A stretch of 64,000 bases of DNA from Rhizobium sp. P32RR-XVIII (lineage in GTDB: Bacteria; Pseudomonadota; Alphaproteobacteria; Rhizobiales; Rhizobiaceae). The notes under the pieces are model-generated. The model saw only the letters and a list, made by a program, of their open reading frames with translations. It was not told the DNA's origin and searched no databases. This document shows, one piece after another, positions 37,119-45,610 of this stretch. Both the position numbers and the translations under genes were made by a program. Position 1 is the stretch's first letter. Every line of letters starts with the position of its first letter. The stretch is from the NCBI RefSeq assembly GCF_012641395.1, contig NZ_JABAIH010000005.1, forward strand, positions 1 through 64,000. The letters are read 5' to 3'.

Positions 37119-39263
37119 TCAGAGTCCATTCTGCTGAACAAAGAGTTCGACCTGTCCTTCGATTTCCTGTCGCGCGTCAGCGTTCAGCTTTTCACCCACC
37201 GAAGTCTTGGTCTGCTCTGCCTCTTCGACCTTGAAACGAGTGGCGAGCGTTGCGTTGAAATATGCCTTCCGCAAATCCGGCTTTCCGCGGCTGAAGCTGC
37301 CCTCCGCGTAACCCTTGGCGAGTTCGAGATAGGCGTCCTCGAAGCCTCGGCGTGCTGACAGTTCCAACAGGGCAAGGGCGCGATTGGCATCGCGCGGAAC
37401 GTTGCCTTCGCCCTTCACGAGAAGGCGCGCGGCGTAGAGGGGGGCATACTGGTTGCCCATGTCCGTCGCGCGGATCATCAGATCAAAGCCCCGCTTGACG
37501 TCTTTCTTGATACCCAGGCCGCTGACATAGGCGCGGCCGAGATTGGTCATGGCATCGATCTGACCGGCATCGGCCGCCGCAGCATAGAGCCTCGTTGCCT
37601 CCACATCATCCTTCTTCACACCCGTACCGCGGCGGAAGCTGTCGCCGAGCGCGGTGATCGCATTCGACCAGCCGCTCGATGCTGCAAGTCTGTACCACAG
37701 GATACCTTCTTCGGGGTTCTTCGGCACGCCTTGACCGCGTATGTAGGCGGTTCCGACATTCGTCCTTGCTCTGAGATTTCCAAGCGGTGCCGCCTGCATG
37801 TAAAAATCGAAGGCGCGCTTGTAATCGACCTCGCGGCCGATGCCAGCGCGGGCCATGTAACCGAGATTGACGAGGGCGGCGCTGTATTGCTGCTTGGCGG
37901 CAAGCTCGTAGAAATGCTCCGCCCAGTCATAGCGCTTGGCGATTTCGAGGACGCGGGCCAGCTGGAACTGCAGGCGGGGATTGCCTGGGTCTGCAGCCAG
38001 CGCGTAGCCGCAGGAGCGCAGCCCGTCGCGGACGTTCACTAGCCCGTTCGTAACGCCAGGTACGACGCGTTGAGGATCGTTGGGATCGGCTGTGTATAGA
38101 TCGCAATCCGTCATGAGCGTCTTCATGCCGCTTTGTGTGTCGGGCATTTGGCGCGGCCAGATGCGAAAAGTCTCGCTCACGGCGCGCTCTCCGGCCTGCT
38201 CAAAAATAAATTCCGCTCCAGCCGTTGCCGTAGCCTCATTGGAAGGCGGGGGCTCGGTGGAAATCGGGGTGGCGGCAAGTGCGCCGCTGACAAACAGCCC
38301 ACGCTGCTGCAATGCAGCAACCTGGAGACTGCTGCGTTTGAGCGCTTCCGCGGCAAGCTGGCTCTTCGGAAACACTTTGGCGAAGCGTTCGAAATCCGTT
38401 GGATCCGCGCTGTCTTGGATGAAATACCAGAGGACCTGATCAATCGTCAGCTCCCCGTCGCTTGCCGAGACCGCAGGTGCCGGCTTCTCGGTGCCGCCCG
38501 GCTTCAGGACGAATTTGGTTTCGATCGAACCCGTGATCCAGGGTATCTGCGACCCGTTGGTCGCGAGGCGCACGTCTCCGCGCACGGTCCTGAACGTGTC
38601 ATAGATATCGAGGCCCGGCTGCTGAAGCGCATTGGCCAGCGCCAAGGAATAGGGGCTGTTCACGCCCGTGCCGTCATAGGCCACTTCGCCGGCGCCTGTG
38701 GCGAAGGCGATGAGAACCTGACCGGCACCGGCCTCCATATTTGCCAGGCCCTGCTGCAGTCCTTTTTCGGAGGTGAGCGGGTTGTTGCGGCAGGCGTCCA
38801 GAATGACCAGTTTGACGCCGATGGGGTCATCCTTGACGATGTCGATGAGATCATTGAGGACGATGGCGTCATCGATGACTTCTTTAGCCGATCCGGTGCG
38901 TACATCGACAGGTAGCAGCAGGCTCCGCCCTTCGTGCTGTAGCGCGTGCCCGGCATAATAGAGGATAGCCAGGTCGGCACCGAGAAGATGGCTGCGGATG
39001 GCATTTTCGAGGTCGCCGACCGCGGCTTTCCTGACGTCGTAGAATAGCAGGACATCGAAACCAAGCTCAGTGAGCGTCGCGGCAATCAGCTTGGAATCGT
39101 TTTTTGGGTTCGCCAGAGGCGCAAATTCGTATTCGCCGTTCCCCACCACGATAGCGGCTCTCCGCTCCGCATGGGCCATCTGCGAGAACGCCATCAAGAA
39201 CAGCGCCAGCAGCGGGATCACGAACGTCCATTTCAGTCGGAAGTAAGAACTTCTTTGCGTCAT
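37119..39263 (-). CDS. Exported caspase-like (C14) protein with SEL1 repeats
   Basis: A 714-residue protein with a signal peptide (WTFVIPLLALFLMAFSQMAH, cleavage HA-E). A metacaspase-type C14 domain covers residues about 33-255, with the catalytic pair H106 in YYAGHALQHEG and C158 in LDACRNNP. A linker follows, then a C-terminal series of about five SEL1/TPR-like repeats from about 455 to 690 (SAALVNLGYMARAGIGREVD, RARTNVGTAYIRGQGVPKNP, DAMTNLGRAYVSGLGIKKDV). The ATG at 39263 is chosen because the signal peptide starts there. It is divergent from vgrG, and a link to the secretion locus is only positional. Confidence 0.88.
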   Translation of the reverse strand: MTQRSSYFRLKWTFVIPLLALFLMAFSQMAHAERRAAIVVGNGEYEFAPLANPKNDSKLIAATLTELGFDVLLFYDVRKAAVGDLENAIRSHLLGADLAILYYAGHALQHEGRSLLLPVDVRTGSAKEVIDDAIVLNDLIDIVKDDPIGVKLVILDACRNNPLTSEKGLQQGLANMEAGAGQVLIAFATGAGEVAYDGTGVNSPYSLALANALQQPGLDIYDTFRTVRGDVRLATNGSQIPWITGSIETKFVLKPGGTEKPAPAVSASDGELTIDQVLWYFIQDSADPTDFERFAKVFPKSQLAAEALKRSSLQVAALQQRGLFVSGALAATPISTEPPPSNEATATAGAEFIFEQAGERAVSETFRIWPRQMPDTQSGMKTLMTDCDLYTADPNDPQRVVPGVTNGLVNVRDGLRSCGYALAADPGNPRLQFQLARVLEIAKRYDWAEHFYELAAKQQYSAALVNLGYMARAGIGREVDYKRAFDFYMQAAPLGNLRARTNVGTAYIRGQGVPKNPEEGILWYRLAASSGWSNAITALGDSFRRGTGVKKDDVEATRLYAAAADAGQIDAMTNLGRAYVSGLGIKKDVKRGFDLMIRATDMGNQYAPLYAARLLVKGEGNVPRDANRALALLELSARRGFEDAYLELAKGYAEGSFSRGKPDLRKAYFNATLATRFKVEEAEQTKTSVGEKLNADARQEIEGQVELFVQQNGL

Positions 39264-39383
39264 GACAGGTAAGCCTGGTTGGTGACTTCGATGTCTGATG
39301 AGCGGAAGAACTAGTGCCTCTATAGTAATGCAATTTTTGCGGCTTCGCATGCGGGAAAAGATCAAGCTAGCAGCGACACGCGA

Positions 39384-39411
39384 AGGGCGTAGGGCGTAGG
39401 GCGTAGGGCGG
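39384..39411. repeat. 7-bp tandem repeat (AGGGCGT)
   Basis: The unit AGGGCGT is present 3.9 times in a row in the 314-base space between the divergent caspase-like and vgrG genes. Slipped-strand change in number would alter promoter spacing. The rest of this space shows no gene. Confidence 0.8.
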
Positions 39412-39577
39412 GCCGGCATCGGCATCCCTTCGTGGCGGTGTAAAATCATCCGCGTCAATACTTCGCCCGGAGAGTATAGACCTGGTGCAATGGCGATGCG
39501 TCTTTCGAGGTGGCAGGTCTTTATGGTAAGTTCATGATCCAGGACTGCCGGCGTCACGAGACAGGGGCACTCTCCGA

Positions 39578-41884
39578 ATGGCTGAAGAACGCAAGACAAT
39601 CGTCCAGACGCCGCTTGAGCCCGCGACGCTGACCTTCACGCACCTCGTCGGCCATGACGAGATCAGCAGGTGTTTTGCTTTCACCGTCGGGTTCATCAGC
39701 TCCGACGCAAACGCCGACGCGCTGAAGCTCCTTGGAAAACCAATTTCGGTTGAGGGCGAGGCCGGAGACCCGAAGCGGTGGTTCAGCGGGCTCGTTTCAG
39801 ACTTTCGCCTGACCCGTATCGAAGAAGGGTTTGCCTATTACGAAGCGGAGCTGCGGCCCTGGCTTTGGCTGCTGGGTAATACCACCGACTGCCGCATCTT
39901 CCAGAACATGAGTGTCGTGGAAATTGTCGAGCAGGTTTTCTCGAAATACAAGTCGGCCAAGTTCGAGAAGCGGCTGCAGGGTTCCTATGAGGCGCGGGAA
40001 TACTGTGTCCAGTATGACGAAACCGACCTGGACTTCGTGCAGCGGCTGCTTGAGCACGAAGGTATCATGTATTTCTTCGAATATGGCGACGGGGAGCACA
40101 CCCTCATTCTCGCCGACGCCATGAACAAGCTGAAGCCTGCGCCGGGTTATGCGACGGTCAAGTTCCGCGCCGAGGGCGAACCAGTGCGCCGGGACCAGGA
40201 GTATATCACGGAATGGGTGGCAACCAGCTCCGTCCACCCGGGCACTTATGCTCATACGGACTATGACTTTACGAAGCCGGGCGCTGACCTGATGGCGCAA
40301 TCGGCGCAGCCCTTCGCTCACTCCGAAGCTCAAGGAGAGCATTATCGTCATCCCGGAGCGCATCTGACCGTGGGCCGCGGCGACGCTATTGCCGTGCTGC
40401 GGCGCGAGGAAATTCAGGCAGCGCATCAGCGTATCGCCGCAGCCGGCACTGTGCGGGGACCGGCCTCGGGCTGCACCTTCAAACTGGAGAATTTCCCGCG
40501 CAAGGATCAGAACACGGACTATGTCGTTCTGCGCGCCGACTACCGCCTCTTCGACCCGGGCTACCGCCCGGCCGCTTATGCTGGAGAGGAAACCTTCCAC
40601 GCGGCGCTCCAGGTCGCTCCGACCTCCGTCACTTACCGGCCGCCGCGGGCCACGCCCCGGCCGATCATGCGGGGTCCGCAGACCGCGACCGTGGTCGGTC
40701 CTTCGGGTGAGGAAATCTTCACGGACAAGTATGCGCGGGTGAAGGTGCAGTTTCACTGGGACCGCCTCGGCAAGAAGGACCAGAACAGTTCCTGCTTCGT
40801 CCGGGTCTCGCAAACCTGGGGCGGAGGGAGCTGGGGCTTCATTCAGATCCCCCGCATCGGCCAGGAGGTGATCGTCGATTTCCTCGAGGGGGATCCCGAC
40901 CGGCCGATCATTACCGGCAGGGTTTATAACGGCAAGGAGATGCCTCCCTATGATCTGCCGGGAAATGCCACCCAATCCGGGTTGAAGACGAATTCCTCGC
41001 CTGGCGGCGGTGGTTGGAACGAGCTGCGTTTCGAGGACAAGGCAGGATCGGAAGAGGTCTATTTCCAGGCGCAGAAGGACCACAACCTGCTGATCAAGAA
41101 CGACCGCGGCAAGCTGGTCCAGCACGACCAGTCGGACCGCATCGACAACAACGCCAAGCACTCCGTCGGCGTGAACCTCGACGAGGACGTCGGCAACAAC
41201 AAGACGACAAAGGTCGGCGTCGACCGCACCGTCAATATTGGGTCCAACGACACCGAGACGGTGGGCATCAACCGCTCTCTGACTGTCGGCGCGGACGAGA
41301 CGATCGGCATCGGCGCAAATTCCAGCGAGACGATCGGTTCCAACCACACGCAGACGGTCGGCATCGTCCAGACGGTCACCGTCGGTGCGGCCCGGATCGA
41401 TACGGTCGGGGCCGCCGAGACCAGAACGGTTGGGGCGGCACAGATGAACACCATCGGCGCGACTCGGTCGGTCAGCGTCGGCATCAGCCAGAGTCATGAC
41501 ATCGGAACGTCCGACAGCTGGGATATCGGCACTGACCAGAGCATCGAGATTGGTAGCGGACAGACAAGCACGATCGGCAAAAGCCGGAGCGCGAAGATCG
41601 GCGAAGACGACACGACCGAGATCAGCGGGGCTCGGGTGGTGAAGGTCACCAAGGGAAGTGCCGTCGAGGTCGGTGAGGACGGGCTGATCAAGATCGGAAA
41701 GGATCTGCTGATCGACGCCGGCGACTCGGTTGTCATCAAGTGCGGCTCGGCGGCCATTTCAATGAAAAAGGACGGTACGATCTCGATCAGCGGCAAGGAT
41801 ATTTCGGTCAACGCCAAGGGCAAGTTCAACGGAAAGGCTTCGGGCGAGGTCGTTTGGAAGGGCAGCAAGATCAGTCATAATTGA
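39578..41884 (+). CDS. vgrG: T6SS spike protein VgrG (TssI)
   Basis: A 768-residue spike protein. The gp27-like ring portion covers residues about 10-380 (VQYDETDLDFVQRLLEHEGI, MYFFEY), and the gp5-like OB fold about 390-480 (ARVKVQFHWDRLGKKDQNSS, SWGFIQIPRIGQEVIVDFLE). The DUF2345-like beta-helix needle begins at about 500. From about 525 to 700 the needle consists of short repeats of the type x-T-V-G repeated every eight residues or so. No extra toxin domain is present at the C-terminus (ends GSKISHN). It works with a PAAR-like tip and Hcp tube. The ATG at 39578 has only a weak upstream purine run. Confidence 0.96.
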   Translation: MAEERKTIVQTPLEPATLTFTHLVGHDEISRCFAFTVGFISSDANADALKLLGKPISVEGEAGDPKRWFSGLVSDFRLTRIEEGFAYYEAELRPWLWLLGNTTDCRIFQNMSVVEIVEQVFSKYKSAKFEKRLQGSYEAREYCVQYDETDLDFVQRLLEHEGIMYFFEYGDGEHTLILADAMNKLKPAPGYATVKFRAEGEPVRRDQEYITEWVATSSVHPGTYAHTDYDFTKPGADLMAQSAQPFAHSEAQGEHYRHPGAHLTVGRGDAIAVLRREEIQAAHQRIAAAGTVRGPASGCTFKLENFPRKDQNTDYVVLRADYRLFDPGYRPAAYAGEETFHAALQVAPTSVTYRPPRATPRPIMRGPQTATVVGPSGEEIFTDKYARVKVQFHWDRLGKKDQNSSCFVRVSQTWGGGSWGFIQIPRIGQEVIVDFLEGDPDRPIITGRVYNGKEMPPYDLPGNATQSGLKTNSSPGGGGWNELRFEDKAGSEEVYFQAQKDHNLLIKNDRGKLVQHDQSDRIDNNAKHSVGVNLDEDVGNNKTTKVGVDRTVNIGSNDTETVGINRSLTVGADETIGIGANSSETIGSNHTQTVGIVQTVTVGAARIDTVGAAETRTVGAAQMNTIGATRSVSVGISQSHDIGTSDSWDIGTDQSIEIGSGQTSTIGKSRSAKIGEDDTTEISGARVVKVTKGSAVEVGEDGLIKIGKDLLIDAGDSVVIKCGSAAISMKKDGTISISGKDISVNAKGKFNGKASGEVVWKGSKISHN

Positions 41885-41895
41885 GGGGCATTCAG

Positions 41896-42321
41896 ATGTC
41901 CGAAACACGGGAACGTATCGAAGGAGTGGTGATCGGCGTGTTGCTGGGTTTCGACGCCGGCGTGCCGCTGGTGGTCTTTCCCGGCAATCCCCAGGAGACT
42001 GCATTGCCGGCGCGGAGCCTGGCCGACCTTACGTCAGCAATGATCGGTGCCGAGGTCGCGCTGCTTTTCGAAGGCGGAGACGCGACGCGGCCGCTGATCG
42101 TCGGCCGGATCGTGGAGCCGGCGCGGCGGTCTTCGACGCCAAATGTCATTCGTGATGGCGAGCGCGTGCGGATCATCGGCGAGGAGCGCATCGAGCTTCG
42201 TTGCGGCAAGGCCACGATCATCATGGAAAAGGACGGCCATATCACCATCCGCGGCACTTATGTGACCAGCCACGCCAGTGCCGCAAACCGCATTCGTGGC
42301 GGATCGGTGAACCTCAACTGA
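41896..42321 (+). CDS. DUF6484 domain protein
   Basis: A 141-residue protein of the kind often placed directly after vgrG: a beta-rich N-terminal OB-like half (RIEGVVIGVLLGFDAGVPLV, GAEVALLFEGGDATRPLIVG) and a C-terminal part that echoes the VgrG beta-helix (GKATIIMEKDGHITIRGTYV). It begins 11 bases after vgrG and its stop TGA overlaps the next ATG (TGATG). It probably assists the VgrG spike or its cargo; its exact role is unknown. Confidence 0.78.
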   Translation: MSETRERIEGVVIGVLLGFDAGVPLVVFPGNPQETALPARSLADLTSAMIGAEVALLFEGGDATRPLIVGRIVEPARRSSTPNVIRDGERVRIIGEERIELRCGKATIIMEKDGHITIRGTYVTSHASAANRIRGGSVNLN

Positions 42322-42707
42322 TGCCTGCTGTACCTGTTCTTCGCGAAATCGTCCGCCAGCATGCTGAGATGGCGGCATTCCTGTGGACGGTCTACGACCA
42401 CCACCTGCTCCATCCGGACGAGAACCCCGACATGGACGAGGAGCGACTTGCCCGGCTGGTCGAGCGGCTGGAGGCGCATCTGGACGGGCTGCGGGTGGCG
42501 GGAGAGGCGGGGCTGGAGATCGCGAAGGAGCGGTACGCGGAGTTTCCCGAGGCTGGGGAGTTGTTCGTGGTGCGGATGCTGTCTGGCCCACCGGACATGC
42601 GGATTCGCGAACTCGATCTCGACAAGGTCAGACATTACTTGAGAGTGACTCTGGAGACGCCGGGGATAGGCGGGCGCCGAACGCCGTCCGATCCGCAGAT
42701 CACATGA
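42321..42707 (+). CDS. TIGR02270-like T6SS protein, short form
   Basis: A 128-residue protein similar to the first quarter of TIGR02270 proteins, which are about 400 residues with HEAT-type repeats and are found in T6SS loci. The N-terminal helix VLREIVRQHAEMAAFLWTVY and LARLVERLEAHLDGLRVAGE, then AGLEIA, are the recognisable parts. The C-terminal repeats are absent and the frame stops 7 bases inside the convergent propeller gene. Either a natural short form or a truncation. Its start overlaps the DUF6484 stop. Confidence 0.62.
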   Translation: MPAVPVLREIVRQHAEMAAFLWTVYDHHLLHPDENPDMDEERLARLVERLEAHLDGLRVAGEAGLEIAKERYAEFPEAGELFVVRMLSGPPDMRIRELDLDKVRHYLRVTLETPGIGGRRTPSDPQIT

Positions 42708-43632
42708 ACTCACGGGTCATATCGATCCGGCGAACGAATAGATTTCCGTCATAGCCAAACTCGACCCCTGACCACTCCTTTCCGTTGAACGTGAAGACTT
42801 CTTTCCAGCCCACGGCGACGAGATAGGCCTCGGTCGCTTCCATTGCATAAACGAAGCCGAGTGATCTGAACGGCACGAGTTCCATCCCTTTCTGGATGTA
42901 AAGGCCGTACTCGTCATCTCCCCAGTACCGATTGCCGGCGAACTCGCATATCGAGTATATCTGTGTACCCGGTCCGGCGATCTCGGTGAGTTCCTCATTC
43001 GCGTAGCGGGCACAGAATCCGTTCTCGCAGCCGAGATACACGTCAGCATTACGCGCGACCTGCAAGGCCGAGATGCTGTGGTTGAAGCCGAGAGGGATCG
43101 GACGCCAGCGAGTGCCATCGAGGCGCAGCAGTGTCCCGTGATCGCCAGCTACGTGGATCAGGTTCAATGTCGGACCGTGCATGGCGCGCAGGAAAGCCGA
43201 GGTCCCTGTATCGATCGGTACCCATTCGGTGCCCTGTGCGACGCATACAGTTCCTTCGTCGCCGTATAGATAGGTGGTCTTTTCGTCGAGATGCCAGAGT
43301 TTGTTGGTGAACGCCTCCGGACCTTCGCCGATCGCAACGGTGCCGTTGCGAATGTGATGGGTGGTTCCACCGACCTGCAAGGCGATATGCTCGCGCTCGG
43401 ACAGGCTGACATGCGAGAGAATGAGGTCGTCGATGTCCAGCAGCACCTCCTGACGAATCTGGTCGTCAAGCGACATCCGCAGCAGGAACGACCGTCCCGC
43501 CTCGTCGTTCTTGTCGCTGAGCTGAACAGATGCCGAGAAGAGATTTCTCCCCAGGTGGAAGGCGTTAATTGCCTCGATATCAATCTCGTCAAGCGGATAG
43601 TCGTCGAGACGCGGCTCTGGATCGTCCGTCAT
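42700..43632 (-). CDS. Beta-propeller-like protein, probable immunity protein
   Basis: A 310-residue protein with an acidic N-terminus (DDPEPRLDDYPLDEIDIEAI). It contains repeating beta units marked by G-T/K-x-W or similar (KLWHLDEKTTYLYGDEGTVC, RLDGTRWRPIPLGFNHSISA, VFTFNGKEWSGVEFGYDGNL), like a WD40/Kelch propeller. Its ATG overlaps the stop of the PAAR-like cargo gene (TGATG), the layout expected of a toxin-immunity pair. No signal peptide, so it would act in the cytoplasm. No known immunity family is recognised. The assignment is by position. Confidence 0.6.
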   Translation of the reverse strand: MTDDPEPRLDDYPLDEIDIEAINAFHLGRNLFSASVQLSDKNDEAGRSFLLRMSLDDQIRQEVLLDIDDLILSHVSLSEREHIALQVGGTTHHIRNGTVAIGEGPEAFTNKLWHLDEKTTYLYGDEGTVCVAQGTEWVPIDTGTSAFLRAMHGPTLNLIHVAGDHGTLLRLDGTRWRPIPLGFNHSISALQVARNADVYLGCENGFCARYANEELTEIAGPGTQIYSICEFAGNRYWGDDEYGLYIQKGMELVPFRSLGFVYAMEATEAYLVAVGWKEVFTFNGKEWSGVEFGYDGNLFVRRIDMTREFM

Positions 43633-44588
43633 CACCTACCTACCGTCATAGCATTCAGTTCGGTCTGCGTCTTCTTCGGTCGGACCACGTCCTGGAGATA
43701 GTTTATCATCACGAGCCGCAAGCATTCAATCATGTCGTCGGCATCCTTCTTCGGCGCGTTCTTGATCGCGGGTTCGTTCTTCCGTACTGCGTCAAGGGAC
43801 TTTTCCATCGCATTCTTGAGCGAAGGCTTCCTGCGTCTCTTCTTTTCCTTTCGGAAGAATGCGGCTTCTTGATTGGTCTTCAAGTTGTGGGGCGTTCCTT
43901 TCTTGCTGCCGTCGCCGCGCTGGAAGCCACCACCTTTCTTGTGCTTTCGAGAGCGCATGCAGATGCACGGGGCGGTCTGGTTGTCGTACTCCTTCCATCG
44001 CGTAAAGGATTTGTTCTGCTTACGGCTGCTCTGGAAGCACCCAACGCGAACAAAGTGTTCGGATTCTTGTCCCGCAGGGCAGTCGGCCTTCGAATGCTGA
44101 TGGAGCCGGATCTGGTATTTGTTGAGCAGGGTTTCGCAGTCCTGTCCCCCGGCGGTCAGTCCGGCCATATGAGGCCATGTGACCGTGTTGGGGCCTGGGG
44201 AGGAATGATTGTTGGTGGCGAGATCGGTGAAGCGGATGACCGGTTCGCCATCAAACTTCACATCGTTCGACCAGCTGTTGAAATATTCCTTGCCGGTGTT
44301 GTTCGATGTGATGATGCCCTTCTTGGCGGCGCAGCCTGCCTCGGTGCCGGACGTTCTCGACAGGTCGGACTTGTTCTTGATGTTGACGGTCTGGCCGCCG
44401 ATCTTGACCGTACCTGTGCCCTTTTCGGTGTCGCTGGCAAATCCGAAGCTTGGGTAGGGGATCGGCACCCCGGGTGGCGTTGCCGGGTTCTCGGGCGGGG
44501 TGAAGCAGGTATCCGGGAAAACCGCGATGGTTCTGGCGTTCACGGCCCTTCCAGAAATTTCAAGCCCGTTGGCGAAAACGTTCGACAT
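43632..44588 (-). CDS. PAAR-like (DUF4150) protein with uncharacterised C-terminal domain
   Basis: A 318-residue protein. Residues 1 to about 145 form a DUF4150 PAAR-like domain (VNARTIAVFPDTCFTPPENP, PYPSFGFASDTEKGTGTVKI, AGCAAKKGIITSNNTGKEYF), which would cap the VgrG spike. Residues about 155-318 are different: cysteine-containing (DCPAGQESEHF, APCICMRSRKHKKGG, KKGTPHNLKTNQ) and then strongly basic and helical. The E-H-F, C-I-C and G-T-P-H-N pattern is reminiscent of metal-dependent nucleases but matches no family I can name. It is probably an antibacterial effector, encoded just before its putative immunity gene and after a DUF2169 adaptor. Confidence 0.75.
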   Translation of the reverse strand: MSNVFANGLEISGRAVNARTIAVFPDTCFTPPENPATPPGVPIPYPSFGFASDTEKGTGTVKIGGQTVNIKNKSDLSRTSGTEAGCAAKKGIITSNNTGKEYFNSWSNDVKFDGEPVIRFTDLATNNHSSPGPNTVTWPHMAGLTAGGQDCETLLNKYQIRLHQHSKADCPAGQESEHFVRVGCFQSSRKQNKSFTRWKEYDNQTAPCICMRSRKHKKGGGFQRGDGSKKGTPHNLKTNQEAAFFRKEKKRRRKPSLKNAMEKSLDAVRKNEPAIKNAPKKDADDMIECLRLVMINYLQDVVRPKKTQTELNAMTVGR

Positions 44589-45610
44589 TACGCGGCCCTC
44601 GCCGCCAGGATCGCGGCGCCGCAGGCGCCGGAATCGCTAGAAGCTTCGATCAGAACCGGATTGCCGGCGGCATAGCCCTTGCGGGCGGCGGTGAAAGCCA
44701 TGCCGATCATCATGGGCACGGCGGCCGCGCCGACATTGCCGAGGCTTTCTCCGGGCGACCAGATGTCCTGGAATTCATGCCGGCCGCGCAGCAGGCGCAG
44801 GCTCGCCAAGGCGGATTGCTTGAACCAATACTGCTCGCCGACGAGATCGGCGATGCGGTAGCCTACCCGGTTCATCTCCATGCCGGCGTCCTGAAGTGCG
44901 GCGCGGTAGGCCGAGGTCATGCCGTCGCCCCGCAACGGCAGATCCTCCGCATTGTAGATGAATGCCTGCTCGCGGGTGAGGCCGAGCCCAGACAGACCAA
45001 GGCCGCTGTTTTGCGAACGGGTGCAAAGCACGGCTGCCGCGGCTTCCCCGGGGATGAAGCCATTCGGATTGTCCGCAGTCAGCAGGCGTTTGTCGGCAAG
45101 ATAATAAGAGACAGCCTCTGCCGTCAGATAACTGTCGACGCCAGCGATCATCACGTAGGGCGCTTCGCCCGCCGCCACTATGCGGCGTGCCTGTTCTAGG
45201 GCGACGTGCCCCGAGGGACGACCATGGGGCACAATCCTCGAGCGGCCATGCGGCGGACTTTCCACGATCTCCGCTATGCGCTGGAGCAGGCGTGCACCCT
45301 CGGGGGCGGGGCGGCCAATTCGACCCTCCTCGGCAAGACAAAGGATGAGCGCGGTCTGACCGCGGGCTTCGGGTAAGGCCTCGAAAGCCTCGCAAATGGC
45401 GCCTGCAGCGAGATGGGCCATGCGCTTTTCGCCAACCCAGTTGCGCGGCAGCGGCACGGGCGCTCCAATCAGCCAATCTCCGCCCTGTCCCAGAAAACGC
45501 GTCTCCTGAAAGCCGTCGAGGCGCGCCCGCATCGCCGCGCAGGCAGAGGGCGCGTCAAGGCCGACCGCCGTCGCCATGCCGATCGAGACGATGTCGATCG
45601 GGGCGGTCAT
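44588..45610 (-). CDS. Ketosynthase/thiolase-like T6SS accessory protein
   Basis: A 340-residue protein with the fold landmarks of 3-oxoacyl-ACP synthases (IVSIGMATAVGLDAPSACAA, APYVMIAGVDSYLTAEAVSY, NGFIPGEAAAAVLCTRSQNS, SLGNVGAAAVPMMIGMAF). The usual nucleophile segment (TACAT or similar) reads HGRPSGHVALEQARR and has no cysteine, and the lysine/histidine KSxxGH motif is also lost. It is therefore likely non-catalytic. It starts inside the DUF2169 stop (ATGA) and ends on the ATG of the cargo gene (TAATG), implying a role in cargo folding or loading. Confidence 0.72.
   Translation of the reverse strand: MTAPIDIVSIGMATAVGLDAPSACAAMRARLDGFQETRFLGQGGDWLIGAPVPLPRNWVGEKRMAHLAAGAICEAFEALPEARGQTALILCLAEEGRIGRPAPEGARLLQRIAEIVESPPHGRSRIVPHGRPSGHVALEQARRIVAAGEAPYVMIAGVDSYLTAEAVSYYLADKRLLTADNPNGFIPGEAAAAVLCTRSQNSGLGLSGLGLTREQAFIYNAEDLPLRGDGMTSAYRAALQDAGMEMNRVGYRIADLVGEQYWFKQSALASLRLLRGRHEFQDIWSPGESLGNVGAAAVPMMIGMAFTAARKGYAAGNPVLIEASSDSGACGAAILAARAA

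Noticed and set aside
39797..41497. 566-codon minus-strand frame
   Set aside because: It is wholly antisense to vgrG, and its apparent repeats (A-D-R-x-x type) are the complement of the VgrG needle repeats. No ribosome site or known domain.
43569..44675. 368-codon plus-strand frame
   Set aside because: Antisense to the PAAR-like cargo gene. The real strand has DUF4150 similarity and coupled overlaps.
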